From positions 68,579,741 to 68,643,740 of the forward strand of contig CM041465.1 of NCBI GenBank assembly GCA_023213395.1: 64,000 bases of DNA, read 5' to 3'. A program made the position numbers and the translations under genes. This stretch comes from Cycas panzhihuaensis. Lineage: Eukaryota; Cycadophyta. The number at the start of each line of letters is the position of its first letter. Position 1 is the stretch's first letter. Under the pieces are notes generated by a model, which worked only from the letters and a program-made list of their open reading frames with translations, searched no databases and was not told the origin of the DNA. Positions 35,416 through 48,628 of this stretch are shown here, in pieces.

Positions 35416-38400
35416 TCAATTTGAGATGGAGGCCCTAAGGCTAAGTTGCCTTTAGAACTATTCAAACTTCACCATCTGAAGTGGTTTGGTGAAGATAACA
35501 ACCACTTGATTTGTTGTCAGGTAGTACTCTAGTTGAATTGTATCGTCATGAACTAGTTCTCTAATCTTATGGACTTTCGTACTTATATGTTTAGTACGAT
35601 CATGAAATATAGGATTTTTATCCATTTAGATTGTATATTAATTATCAACACATAGGCTAGTAGAACTTGTTTGGGTGACATTTAATGTGTTCAATAATTT
35701 TCTAGGCCATAACACCTCCTTACTTATCTTAGAAGTAGTAATATATTCAACTTTGGCAGTTAAGTCTACAACTATCTTTTGTCATCTAGATCTCCATAAT
35801 ATTAGTGTTATTCCAAGAAATGTTATGTACCTAGATGTGGATCTTCATGTGTCTTTATCTCTAGTAAAGTCTGAGTCTGTATATGCATAAAGTTTGAATT
35901 CCACATTGGGTTCATATAACAAACCATATTTGTTGGTTATCTTCAAGTATCTCAATACTCATACTATAGCTTGCCAATGATTCTACTTAGAATTTATCAT
36001 GAATCTTATAAGAATACCAACAGCGTGTGTAATATATGTCCTTGTATTAATAGTATAGATGAGACTACCTACAAGTTGCCTATAGAGTGTTGCATCCACC
36101 TCCCTAGTGTCACCATTTACTGATAGTTTAACATTAGGTTCCATAGGTGTAGCCACTAGTCAAGCATCTTCCAACTAAAACTTTGTCAAAATATCATTGA
36201 TATATATTTTTTTTAGAGAGATTTTTCCATTCTTTTGAGTTACTTCAATTCCCAAGTATTATTTCATCAACTTGAGGTCAGACAATTTAAAAGTTTTAGT
36301 AAGGTCCTTTTTCGGCTAACTAATTACCTATTTATTATTCTAAGTTATTAGCATATCATCCACAAAGATTAAAAGGTAAGTGACTTTATCATTTTAGCAC
36401 TTGATAAATAGTATTACATTAATATCTTAATAGTTGAAAACCTTATATCTAAGTTGTCTCATTCTTTCAAATAACTTGGTAAACCAAGCACGAGGGGCTT
36501 GTTTTAGGTTGTACAAGGACTTTCTAAGCCTGCAAACCTTATGCTTCTAACTGAAAATCTCATATCCTTTTAGCTGAGCCATGTAAATTTCTTCTTTAAG
36601 GTCCCCATTAAGAAATGTAGTCTTAACATCGAGCTAGTGGATTTTTCAACCCTGTTGAGTAGTCGAGGCTATAAGAGTTCTGATTGTAGGCCATTTAGCT
36701 ATAGGAATAAAGATTTCAATGTAGTTGATGGCTTCCCTTTGCATGAATCCTTTTGCTACCAACCTCACCTTATATTTTTCTTGGATGCCATTTGATCTAT
36801 ACTTATTTTTTAACACCCATTTATTTCAAACTACCTTTATTCTAAGTGGTAGATCAATGAGCTCCCATATATTGTTCTTGATAAGAGATTGATACTCTTC
36901 ATTCATGAAATTTCTCCAAGCTACATGCTTTACAGCTTCTTGGAATATTAGAGGCTCTTCATTAAGAGAAAGATGTAGTTTTATTGGTTCAAACTCAATA
37001 GAAAGTGATTCATTCATCCTTGCTATATGATCACTTCTAGTGCTAGTTTTGTCTATCTCATCTAGTTGCATATCCTTCTGTAGCTGGTAGGCTTTAGGGA
37101 AATCTCAAGTTAGGAATAAGATTTTCATTTCCACAGCCTCTTGGTCTTTATTTCAATCCTGAAAAGGATCATGTGAAATATTTAGCATGGAGAAAGTTGA
37201 CAATATTGGAGAAGATAGGCCATCCATTAATGTTGGAGAAGATAGGTTAGCCACTGATGTTGGAGAAGGTGGTCCTTCTGCTATGGATTTACCTTTGTTA
37301 ACTTGGTTCTTCTTAAATAATGATGTTAGATATATACAAATCAGCTAGGAGTCATAGCTTGTATCCTTTAGGTCTCTATTGTCAGATTCTAAGATTTTAA
37401 GCAATTGTTAAGCATCCCCCTCCCCTCTAAATTTTAGAATCTAGACATCAAATTCAATAGCATCATTAAATCGATATGAAGGCATCTTAGAGTCAAGTCT
37501 GAGCAATCGATCTTTAGTCTTTATAAAGATAACATCTCTAGTGATGATGATTTTAAATTGTGAAGGTAGAAAAACCTTGTACCCCTTTCTTTTCATAGGG
37601 TATCTAACAAAGATACCTTTGAGAGTTCTATCCTAAAGCTTATTTTTATGTTCCTCTAAAATATGAGCATAATAAGTAGAGCTAAAAATTTTGAAGTGGT
37701 AGATAAAGGGGTTTGTCTATACCACATTTCATGTGGAGAGGGGTTGAGCTTAGAGGGACTAATAGTATTGATGTAATACATGGCAATCCATATAGCCTCA
37801 ACCCAAAGATAGACAGGGATGTTCTTGTATACTAGCATAGTATAAGTCATGTTCATGGTCCTATTCATGTACTCAATAACTCCATTTTGTTGTGGATGTA
37901 CCTGTAATAGTAATCTAATATTTGATCTCATGGTAACATAGCTATAATTCAGACCCATTAGAGGTGTACTCATCACTATTATCAGTCCTAAGTATTTTGA
38001 TCTTGAATCTAGATTTATTTTTCACACGGGCCTTGAAAGCTTGAAACATGGTAAAAGCTTCATCTTTTTTTACAAGAAAAGTAACCCATACTTTCTTGGT
38101 AAAATCATGAATGAAAGTAATATAGTACCACTTTTGTTTGAGAGAAGGGATGGGTATAGGAGCACATATATCTGAGTGTATAAGTTGTAAAAGTTGACTA
38201 GATTTCTACTGACTGCAAGGAAAGGGTTATCTTTGATATTTGATAATGATACATGCTTCGCATTTGAAGGGCTTAAAGGAGAACCTAAATATACCAAGAA
38301 GAGTAGCATGTAGTTCTCTTAAATGATCAATTTTGATATGGTCCATATGAGCATGTCATAGGGCCTCTTGGGATAACTTTTAAGGAGTCAAGGTTGTGGT

Positions 38401-39993
38401 AAAAGTAAAGTCATTATCAACATAGTTAGCTTTAGAGGATGGTAAGCCAATTAGGTGAAAAATTTTTCCATCAATAATTCTGGTCATAACCATAGCATTT
38501 GAAAGAGGGTTAATGACACAAAGAGTTTGATTATTTGTAGTTATACTCAGATTAAATACATGAGAGACAAGGGTAGATAGGGAGAGCAGGTTATGCCTCA
38601 GAGCAAGAATATATAAAACATCAACAAGGATAAAATCTAAAAGGCATGGGAATTTCAAGCAAACTGTTCCAAGTCCTTCAACTAGTTAAGATGATTTGTC
38701 AACCATGTCTACAACACCATGAACTTGAGAGTCAAATTCCTAAAAGAATTGGCGATGGTAAGTCATATGTTGTATTCCTCTAATATCTATGATCGAAGAT
38801 GAAGTATTTGAGGTGGTACTATTAGCAACTCCAAGTGGTGAAGGCAAAAGTGAATAAGTATAACTATAATGAGCCTCAATATACTTAGTGAATCTGTCAA
38901 TAATATTTGATGAAGTGTCCCTAATTCCTTGAAGGTATGCATAAGCAAAGTGTATTCCACCAAAAGCATCTTCGAAAGAAGTATCATCAATGTTATATGT
39001 ACCATGGTACTGTTGATAACTTAGTAGTTTGTTGGTAGCAGTTCTATAATTTTTTGCATCGTGTCCTTTTTTATGACATAATTATTTGATTTCTAGTCCC
39101 ATAAGAAGTATTGGACTAGTTAGATTATCTCTGATTACTGGATCTAGGTCCAAGTTGATTATTTTAGCCTTGGTCTTGAAATTATTTTTATTAGTGTTGA
39201 GGACCCTGTAGCCCATGAGGACATTGTCCTTATTATCTACTTATGCCTCTTCTATGAGAATTACCACCTCTAAAAGAGGATTGACCTTGATTTTTAGTAT
39301 AAAAAAGATCTTCTTCCACTTTAAAAATAGCATTAGCTAGATTTGATGTAATGGAAAAGTTAGCATTAAAGCCTTATCAAATTTGATAAACTTATTAGCA
39401 AGAGCCTCAAAGTTTAGGATCTTCAAGGTGCCACTAGATTGAAGACTTCCTAGTAGATTTTTGTAATTTGGGATATGGAGATATGACTAAATCAATAAAT
39501 CTCATGTAATGCATTGAGTCTTGAAGTCTTTATCGATGACTTGCTTGATAGGATAAAGGAGATTGATTATATCACTTACATGTCCTTTATGCATTTCTAA
39601 TTTATTCATCTTTAGCACTAAGTAAACAAATTCTAAGTCTAATTTAGTATCAAAGTTCTTCTTGAGAACTTTAAGAACTTTCCATGTTGTATCATGTATG
39701 GCTTCATCAATGAGATTATGTAGGGAATAATTAGTAATAAGAAGTATCCATACATAGATTTTATCATCATCAAGTTCCCATTAGTATTTGTCTATAGCAT
39801 CAGCGGGAGGAGTTGGATGAGTTCCTGTAGAGGCAGGTGTGGTAGTAGTGGCAGCAATAATTGGTATAAGCTATAGGTGATCTCTCTAAAGACCTTCATA
39901 CTTTACAGTATTTCTAACACCAATGAACGACATGTCCCAAATGTTTTTCCCTTTAAGAATGCAATTTATATTTTGTTTGAACTATGAAGACAT
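35416..39993 (-). pseudogene. Copia P gag-pol polyprotein
   Basis: The start ATG at 39993 (MSS, stop, then FKQNINCILKGKNIWDMSF) opens a copia Gag. The stop TGA is at 35416-35418. Gag about 39993-39100; zinc knuckle near 39055-39090 with CHKKGHDAKN followed by Tyr where the last Cys belongs; protease D-S-G read as DIR at 38779-38787; preIN 38400-38600; integrase 37656-37976 with HPQQNGVIE and a well-kept LWVEAIWIAMY region; linker with EEPLIFQEAVKHVAWRNFMNE near 36900-36970; RT near 36300-36650 with FVDD at 36355-36366 for YVDD; RNase H near 35500-35800. Many stops and indels make it inactive. Confidence 0.88.
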
Positions 39994-42005
39994 GGTGTCT
40001 TTTGAAAAGGGAAGAAATGAATAAGGGACTTATAAAAGTGATGGCAATAAATAACTAATCACTATTTATAAATAGAAGATGTAATGAAGCAATGTAGTAG
40101 AAGAAAGAATAAAGAAGTGAGAATGGTTGCTCAAAGATAAAGGGAGTAACTTAAAGAAAAGTTATCAATACTTGTGACAAATATTTACCTGACACAATGG
40201 GAATATGAGAAGCACTATGATAAAAATTTGCTACCAATACTTGTGGAAAATATTAACCTGACGCAGAAGGAATATAAAAATCACTATGATAAAAATTAGT
40301 CACCAACACTTATGGTAAATATTAACCTAGTACAATAAGAATATGAAAAGCACTATGATTGTGATTACATTATGGATTACTTTTTATAAATAAGTAAGTG
40401 ATCAATATACAAGATTGTAGGCCAATGTGGAACCTAACATCATTGGATGTACATAACTTAAAACTAAAATGTAAGATGTGTAATCAACCTAATAACCTCT
40501 AACTTATGTCCAATATATAGTTGAGGTTGTTAAAGGGATGCATAGGCTTCTAGTAGAATGAAGTTGGCCTTCACCTGCAATACATGCAATTATGTTTGAT
40601 GATAAAATCCAAGTTATAACAGAGCCTAAGTACTCCCAATCCTTACCCAATTCACCAATGAACAACTGTATACCTCCTCTAAAGAGTGGTATATGCATAC
40701 CTATGGCTAGGATAGATATTAGGATGGGTATATTTTAATCTTGTATTAAAGTTTTAGTTTTTTCGATTGGTTATTAGGATGATCCCTAATTAAGGCACGA
40801 TGGTATGGTTAACTAAATCTCCCCAATATTTTGGTTCAATCGAATTCCAATTTGAAATCTACACCTCCTTTATGGTACAACATTCTTTCAACCAAGGCAT
40901 CTCAACCTTGGCAACTATGTAAATAGGTATAAGATGACAGAAAATAATGTATGTGATGCATTTCTTTTAGGGAGAGTGAAATGATTATCAAATTTACATC
41001 AAACATACATATAACTAAAAATAGAGTGATTTTGGAGTGTTGAAATAAAATGTTAAGAAGTGGGGTGAGGGCACCAAATATTTCTCTGATCCATGTATTT
41101 TCCACTCTCTTTTATAATAGGCTCTGAAGCCTTAAAAAGAAAAAAAATATCTTCACCTTTTTTCTATTTCTTTTAAACAAAAAATAATCTTCACTAAAAT
41201 AGCAATAACTTTCTCTCATGACAACAAAATTGAGTGCTAATTTTGTGCTATAAAGTAGACTTAGAGCCACATATTTAGAAAGTGAAATTAGGTTACAATG
41301 AGTTTTACAAAAATTTTGGCAGCCATGCAAAGTGGACAAAATATATATTTTTTAAATTCTTGCTAAAAATAACTTTCTCATACATTAACAAAATTATGTG
41401 CCAATTTTTAGGCTAGAAACTAGACTCAGAGCTACATCTTTAGTAATTGGAATTAGGTCAATTAGAGCTCTATAGAAATTTTGGCAAAGGTATGAAGTTT
41501 AGTAAGTAAATTTTATTTCTGTAGAAAATCTAACTTACAAATATCTCATCAACACATCATACCATATGAGATTTCCATCATTTTTTAATCACCAGGATCC
41601 CAATATAGGCAAGGCGAGAGTATACAATGATGGATATTTTAAATGGCTCCAAATTCTTAAAAGAAGTAGGTAGAACCTCCCCTTACTAACATTCTTCTAA
41701 ATGTTGAAAAATTTTCAATAACATTTCCCCTTGTTAAATAGATTAAAAGAGGGGAAAGAAAAGAAGAATGAGATATCCATAAATAACTACCAAAGGACTA
41801 AAATCCTTGGGCCTTACAACTCCTTATATTGTGCTTCTAAACCTATAAAAGAGAAAGGGAAAGCAAACAATACTAAGTATGCTATGATAAAAACTTGAAA
41901 ATATTTCCAAATCCACTTTCACAATCTCATTTATCACATAGATTATGAGGGAGAAAGAAGTAATGGCTCTATTGTAAGTGCAAGTGAGGGATATAAAGGA
42001 AGCAA
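39994..42005 (-). other. Copia P leader, 2 kb
   Basis: Long non-coding leader. It contains three 69-base direct repeats at 40166-40372. A stretch at about 41250-41880 has an inverted, diverged copy at 47040-47560, including the words ATAGAGCTCTAATTGACCTAATTCC and CCTTGGGCCTTACAACTCC (in one or the other orientation). I see no gene; open frames here are short and unlike any family I know. Confidence 0.6.
40166..40372. repeat. Three 69-bp tandem repeats in the P leader
   Basis: Copies start at 40166, 40235 and 40304. Each holds CAAYACTT, then ATATTWACCT, then CACTATGAT. Spacing is exactly 69 bases both times, despite substitutions. Confidence 0.9.
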
Positions 42006-42017
42006 GATCTAATAACA
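42006..42017 (-). promoter_or_regulatory. Primer-binding-like site of copia P
   Basis: Minus strand TGTTATTAGATC directly after the LTR end, matching the Met-type TGGTATCAGAGC at nine of twelve positions. Decayed but correctly placed. Confidence 0.55.
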
Positions 42018-42316
42018 TATAAAAGGAGTAGATCTATCCTTCATATCCATGTACTAAACATAAAGGTAAACATGAGACCAGGAAAGACTTGAGAGAAAAA
42101 GAGTAGCTCTCATAAAATGGGGAGATAAGAATGAGCCTCCTCTATTGAACTTTTACTTTTATATTAAGAGAGGAATAATTAGAGTTAGGTGAAATGAAAT
42201 TACATATAATACACATAAAAGTATATTTTATTTAAGTGATCTAATTTAAAATTCACTTAAAACCCTCTTAGGAATAGTCAACTAATGTAATAACCTTCTA
42301 ACATTAACCCATTTCA
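42018..42316 (-). repeat. 5' LTR of copia P
   Basis: 299 bases, beginning TGAAATGGGTTAATG on the minus strand. The match to 34687-34986 stops at the same base on the high side, which defines that LTR edge. Confidence 0.85.
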
Positions 42317-42930
42317 AATGTACTATGTGATTCACTATGCATGTGGTTCAACTTTTTCTTATATTCCATAAGTAATGATTCAAAAAAATTATTATTCAAA
42401 GTAGATAATTTACCGAACAAAGTTATTGTGGTTAAGAAGTTCTTAGACTATAGTGGAAAACTCCTTAATATACAAGCTATAGCATATGAATTAGGAATTA
42501 TCTCACCTATTATTAATAAATGAGTCTTAATTAACTTCATATTTTGCATGTATTCCATCATGTTACCCATCATCTTTAAATTATATAGCTAACTTTGTAG
42601 GTTCAGGGATCTCATATCATTCTTGTTCTCATGCATGTTTATGATCATGTCCTACATCTACTTTAATGTAATAGTATCTTAGATGAATAAAATAATGCTT
42701 CCATTGGTAGACATGCTAAGAAAACTAAATGTTATTTATATGTTTGATTGATATTTATTATTAAAGTTAGCATCAATATTTAATTTTATTTAAAATGTAA
42801 TAATCTTTGTAATATCTTTTACTATTATAGAATTGTCTACATACTTCTAAAGATTATTCAAATAAAAGAAACTAAACATATGATGTTTCTAGGTAGTATA
42901 ATTATTAAGACCTAATAGTTTTGCAATCAT
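42317..42930 (-). pseudogene. Copia R gag
   Basis: Minus-strand Gag with a plausible start at 42930 (MIAKLLGLNNYTTWKHHM), the usual copia pattern of L-G-x-N-Y-x-x-W. Downstream it has NKNDMRSLNLQS, NMMEYMQNMKLIKTHLLI and an L-R-S-x-P-L...NFLTT-TLFGKLSTLNN block typical of copia Gag C-terminal halves. It stops at 42317 where P is inserted; the zinc knuckle follows on the other side at 34686. Several TAG and TAA codons interrupt it. Confidence 0.78.
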
Positions 42931-43159
42931 TGTACCTATTATGCCTTCTCCACTAGCTATTTTAAGTAAAAAATAAACAAAAATAACTAGAAAATAATTA
43001 AATAAACAACTCAAAAATAAAGTATGAGAGTTTTCAATCTATACACAAGTAACTGGTATAGAGATTTGGCCTTTATGATCTACTCATAAGTATCCAGAAT
43101 ATTACAAAGATATAAAAAATTAAATTTTCTTCAAAATTTTATATGGAAGTTGTTTCCCA
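42931..43159. other. Spacer upstream of copia R gag
   Basis: About 230 AT-rich bases between R gag and the LTR-like arm at 43160. Probably the remainder of the R leader. No primer-binding site or R LTR is visible. Confidence 0.4.
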
Positions 43160-45885
43160 ACTATTGGGAATGGATCAGGAGATGGTGACATCGAGGTAAG
43201 TGAAGGTATATATCTCCTCCCTACACGTAGGTTCAGAGTTATATCATTGAGACTGGGATAATGATTGGTACATGTTTGATGCTTGTTTAGATTACTTGTC
43301 TCCTCTCTTTTACCGATTATGATTAGGACTCTGGTCCAATGGCCTTAGATCCCCCCTATCATGGCCCAATGGTCAGCAAGGCAACCCTTCCATATTCCCT
43401 GCAACTTCATCCCCATCAGAATTTGGCTTATTACTACTTGTTTCGCTTTATCCTTTCACCTCAACTTCATGTGATTAGTCATTTAGAAATCTTAGGAGTA
43501 GTTCAAAGGGGTCTAAAGTGGAAAATAATAGCTTTTCATTAAATTTTGGTATACTGCTATTATCCTGCTCTGATAATTGGTTGTGCAATGAAGTATTTTG
43601 TGGTATCACAAAGTAATTTATGGTATCACAAATAACTTTGTGATGTGACTATTATAATAGTCGCTTACAGCTAACAATATTCAAAATATGTTATTAATGC
43701 TTCCCTGATAAGTTTGACGCCCTATGGCAGGCCTGGAGGGTACACAATAGTCTAGGAAAGCTTACTAATTAATCAATTTACCACTTTTATTTGAATTAGA
43801 GTGGGATTTTTTTAAATCAAACTATGATAATTCATGGTTTTTAGGGGGTGGTTTCATACATGAAACCACCAACCCAGTGTTTGAATTCTTAATATAAAAA
43901 CTCTCAGTTTCTCCTTTGGATCTTCTTCTTCCTCTTCTGATTCTCTTTGCTTATGATTAGGCTCACTCTCTCAAGAGTTAGAATTGATATCTTTTTACTA
44001 ATTCATTCTAAATTACAAGCATTATTATGTTAGATGGGTAAGATCCAAAAATTTTGTTAACTGTATTCAATGGAAACATTCATATTTAGCTCAGATTATG
44101 GCTACTTAGCTCTATTTTTCTTACTCCTAAACTTCAATATTATGGATCATAACCATTTTTGGCTTGACTTCCTTAAAATATTAAAGAGACTCACTTAATT
44201 AGGAAAAAGACACTACACAACTATTGTTATTACATTAGAGGAGGAATTAGGAGGATACACTAGTAGCTTTAGGAAGTCTGAGGAGGATTATAAGTGTGGC
44301 AATCAACTATTATACCCATCTCTCTGTGGGTAATCCCCTTCTAAGCTATATGGTATTAGATCTCCTTAGTGCATGCACCTTTGACTCTAATATTAGCCAT
44401 ACAACCATATGATACCATGATTACATGCTATTAACCATTTGGAATTCCTCTTGTTATTGTATTCCACCTCTTTGTTACTATTTTTTTGCCTAAGTTGTAG
44501 GGATTGGAATGTTTCCCTTGGCTTCACCCAGGAAACCATCTTCATTGGGGGGGTAAGTGCCATCATGAGGCACCCCTCATCTTTCTTCCTTATCTTTTGC
44601 ACTCTTTTACACTTTATTCTCTTGGATGAATACTCATGCTTAAGCATAGTACTTGTATTCTTCTTAGCCATGTATGAAAGGTAGATTATGACACATGTAT
44701 TATAAATATTACTTGTGGATATTCCTCTAACATGCATGCAGGTTTTAGAGTAATCCTCTTTAAAATAGCTTGAAGGACATAGAAGTGAACTACATTCCCT
44801 AAGGTAATATCTATTTACATTTTAGCATGTTCTTTGGTTTATTTACTTCTTTTATGTTTACACATCATTTTTTTAGTTAAGCTTACGGTGGGTAAGTGGT
44901 GCCCCTTTCATCCTCCACCTCTTACACTACAAAGGAGCTTATGAACAAGGTGAAGGGAAACTAAGGAGAACCAAGGGAAGGAACATCTCCAAACATCATG
45001 AACTAGGTGCATGTTTTTAGAACCTTACTCTCCCTATAGTTGTTTTACTCTTTGTTGAAACTCATAACTTTAACCCCCTCATTGTAACAAACTTCTCTTC
45101 CCCCCTTTTATGGTTTGTTTCCACTAAGGGGCATCTTTTGTTACATATAAGAAAAGGGATAATTTTAAAGAAAAAGTTTTTTTTTCTTCTTCATTTAGCC
45201 TTTTCATAAAAGGCATATTTGGAAACATTTGAGCTGCACATAGAAAAGGGCATCTACTCTCCATTTTCCTTATTCTACCTCTTATATGCAATGGTGCCTA
45301 TTTTCTTGATTAACATATAGTCTCATAACTCTTTTAAGATATGAAAGAAAGGCAAAGTAATGAGAGTGAGGCTTAATATCTTTTACACTCCATTTGTTTA
45401 CTACATTCCTTAGTTATTGCCTCTTTTTTTGTAACATGCACACAAATAAAACTACATTAACAAGAAACCTTAAGTAAAACGTACCACTATCCTACAACCC
45501 TAAAAGAACAAATCAAATAAGAAAAACCATTTGAACCTCCTCCTCCTCCTCTTCTCTTATTAATCTTTGTTATCATAGAATTGCCTCATGAGGGAGCCAT
45601 TTACCTATTCCTCAACCAAGAGAGGATAGGAGAAACCCTACTTAGGCTACTCAGTAATCCGAGAGAGCTAAGCTACCCATCATACACACATCTACATATT
45701 AATTACAATCTAAAACCTTATATATAAAGAAGGGAATACACACTACACGAGCCATGAATATACATTTAAGTGGTGCACAAACACCCTTTATGGGTAAATA
45801 ATCATATCCCTTTAGACTTCCACACCCTAAGTCTATCATGTATAGGTGCGTAGTTATTTCTTGTCCCCCTGCAAGCATGATTCCA
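43160..45885 (+). repeat. Long LTR-like arm, plus strand (gypsy X)
   Basis: About 2.7 kb that recurs inverted and diverged at 48653-51510. It ends CCA directly before a TTGGCGACC-type primer-binding site, so I read it as an LTR. A TATAAAA box at 43892 lies before a CT-rich stretch, as expected for an LTR promoter. The left edge near 43160 is placed where similarity to the other arm starts. Inner open frames, such as 44439-44684, have no recognisable product. The alternative is a foldback element with long inverted ends. Confidence 0.65.
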
Positions 45886-45905
45886 TTGGCGACCATACTG
45901 GGGAC
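45886..45905 (+). promoter_or_regulatory. Gypsy-type primer-binding site
   Basis: TTGGCGACCATACTGGGGAC. This resembles the TGGCGAC...CTGGGGA sites of the Ogre/Tat group of plant Ty3/gypsy elements, which pair with a tRNA other than initiator Met. Confidence 0.6.
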
Positions 45906-47008
45906 CCTCTAGTAAGGATACCTTAAGACTCTTTTGGTTATCCTACACTATCCCCTTCCTTCCTCATAGGGTCTTATTAGGATGTTATATTATCTAAAAC
46001 CTTCCTTTAAATTAGTCTTCCTACATCCAAGGTTCTTAGGTCTACACATGAATGTGATACTTCTCTCGTCACCTATACAGCCTCCCCCCTCTAGAAGTAG
46101 AACCCTCTTACTCTTCCATTATTGCATCTAATCAAAGGTCAATAATGGAAGGGTACCCATCTAATTGGGCTTACTATTCCTTTGCTTCTAATTGGCCTCA
46201 CCCTGAGACTTCTTATTCCCATTAAGATCTCACCCAAGAAGGCAATGATCCAACCTATTACCTAGATAACCAACTAGAAGCCCATCCAAACTTTCCCCCT
46301 TTTCCTATGTATGTTGTATGAGGGTATTTCCCTATGGACCCCTCTCACTTGAGTGAGAAGGCTCTTATAGATCATCATGTGGGCTTTAGTCATCATGAGG
46401 AACCCTCCACCTCGTATGAGCAAGCGGGCACACTCCTCTAGAAGATGTGGTAGAAGCATTGAGGTAATTCTTTAAAGTTGTAAGTACTTAATTACCTCCT
46501 AAGTGGCTGAAGCACTTCCTTCAGAGTATGGCACCCTCTTCTTATACCATTATTCCCCCTACATTGTCTCAACCTATATCGTCTTCACCTTCATAGCCCA
46601 CTCCTATGATTCTCGTACCCATGAGTGCTCCTTTGACTCTAGGGATGCCTCGTAGTATGCGAATTTCCTAAATAGGGTCAAGCATACCTCATTTGTAAAC
46701 ATCTATATCACAATCAGTCATTACTTATATCCTTTTGATCCACATATGATCCCTTTACATTCTCATGGTTTTGGACATGGGGGATATGTTCTTGTTCACC
46801 CTCATCCATGGCTCACAAACACTTCATTCTATGTGCAACTAGGATATACATTGTAGCCAGGGAGGCATAGGGGGCCAAACCCCCTCCCTACTTATAGGGT
46901 GGACCCACTCCACCCCTATAGGGTTTTCCCTCATGTAGGGGTACCTTATGAGCAAAACTTGGTCCCTTACCCTATGCCACTCATGGCATATGCTACTTCA
47001 TGCATAAC
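45906..47008 (+). pseudogene. Decayed gypsy X gag-like region
   Basis: Downstream of the primer-binding site a plus-strand frame opens at 46145 (MEGYPSNWAYYSFASN) and reads a Pro-, Tyr- and Ser-rich stretch to about 46450 with two or three stops. Further remnants continue to 47000. The position and composition suit the N-terminal Gag of a long-LTR gypsy element, but I see no diagnostic Gag core or zinc knuckle, so the identity rests mainly on position. Confidence 0.4.
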
Positions 47009-47560
47009 TGTTGAAAAGTATTAATGTCACAAGGTCATTAGTCCCTTTCCCTTTCTCTTTTACAAGTTTGGAAGTGCAATACAAGGAGTTGTAAGGCCCA
47101 AGGATTCTAATCCTTTGGTGGCCATTTATGCTATCTTATTCTTCTTTTCGTTCCCTTCTTTTTATCCATTTAATAAGGTGAAATACTACCGAAATTTTTC
47201 CAGCTTTTAGAAGAATGATTGTAAGAGGAGGTTTTACCCACTTTTTAAAAAGAATTTGGAACCATTTAAAATATCCATCATTGCATGCTCTCACCTTGCC
47301 CATATTAGGATCCTGGTGATAAAAAAATGAGGGAAATTTCATATGCTACTATGTGTTAATGAGATATTAGCACGCTAAAACTTATATAGAAATAAAACTT
47401 ACTTATTAAACTTCACAAGTCTATAAAATCTTCTATAGAGCTCTAATTGACCTAATTCCATTTGTCAAAGATGAGGCTCTGAGTCTACTTTCTATCACAA
47501 AAATCAGCACCCAATTTGACTTGATCTTATTTTTTACTCATTTTTGTCATTATGCATTTT
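47009..47560 (+). other. Relic of a copia P-like LTR/leader, inverted
   Basis: The first about 38 bases resemble the copia P LTR start (TTGAAAAGTATTAATGTCAC against TTGAAATGGGTTAATGTCAC). The rest matches the P leader at 41250-41880 in reverse complement, for example GGATCCTGGTGAT at 47300 and the following 200 bases. The LTR body between these parts is missing. No protein-coding part of P follows. Confidence 0.65.
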
Positions 47561-48628
47561 GGTAGTTAGGCAATGCTCATTTTAGGATATTAGGCCCTAA
47601 CGAGACCTATTTGAGGTCCCTTAAGAGGCTAGACTAGGGTTTTTAAGTGCCTAGTCCTAATGGACCTATTTTAGGTCTAAGTAAGAGTAGTTTAAAGCTA
47701 ATTTTTTGCCTTTAAGGTAGAGATGTCTAATACCACAGAGTTTTCTATAGTACTACATATATAGATATATTACCAGAGAGAAAACTATGGGACATAGACC
47801 ATAATCTTCTTGTTTATTCATAGTACCACAAACTTTTCTATGGTATAGAACTAGATTAATATTATTTTAAATTTTTTACTTAAAATTTATCTATTTTTAC
47901 CCATCTGAGAGAGGGATTTCTCCTATTATCCAGTAGGTGACTAATTGGTGTATCTTAGCTGGGTTGCAAGCAGTTATGGTGGTGGCTAACTACAAAAATA
48001 TTAGGGTACTAATGTTAGCTATAGCAAAGCTAATGACCAACTAGGATTGGGGTGTCTTAAGGTGATGCAAGTTGTTCAAAGTAGTTACATCACGATAATA
48101 TACCTCTGATCAGGTGCTACTAATTGATATTATATCTCACTAAGATTATAAGAGGCACATGTTTCATTTGCTTGGAGTTGGGTACCTAACAATCATCCCA
48201 TTAGATGTACAAAGGATCTTAGGGGTCCTATTGAGTAGAGCACTAACTATGTTAATGGTCTTACCTAGCACATATACAACACATTAGGAAGCAGCCTAGT
48301 GTTTTTATAGTAGAGACTGATAGGAATGGCATAGGCAGTGATCTGGACCATCATGTCAGTACATATTCCTCGACTAAGGAAACTCATTATTTTTGCCATT
48401 TTATTCTAAATTCCCCTAAAATAAAATTACACAGACATTCTAGGAGGGTAAATTGAGACTATTGGTTGTTATGAGGAGGGACAAAGGTTGGACTAGGCAG
48501 CTCTGATAGTGGCCAATATCACGTCCTAATTAAGCCAAATTCAAGTGGTAACATGCGATGACTTCTCATATTGTTCCTTACTCTAGTGTTGGTTCTTCGA
48601 TCACTTTAGGGGAGTGGGACCAATGACA
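47561..48628. other. Unassigned sequence between the inverted arms
   Basis: About 1.07 kb without any family similarity that I recognise. Near 47590-47710 the words CCTATTTTAGGTC/CCTATTTGAGGTC recur. If the right arm is an LTR, this should be the leader or gag of a minus-strand gypsy X copy, but no Gag frame can be read. Confidence 0.4.

Larger units (their letters stand above)
34687..42316 (-). mobile_element. Copia P, complete element (unit 2)
   Basis: A 7.6-kb copia element on the minus strand with LTRs of about 300 bases (34687-34986, 42018-42316), polypurine tract, primer-binding-like site, 2-kb leader and complete domain set. It is nested between the gag and the zinc knuckle of copia R. 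No clean target duplication: GATGT before the low end and AATGT after the high end are a possible decayed pair if the LTR edge is shifted by three bases. Confidence 0.85.

Noticed and set aside
44439-44684. 81-codon frame with hydrophobic residues as a membrane protein
   Set aside because: It lies in the LTR-like arm, is not conserved in the other arm, and its composition follows the CT-rich DNA.
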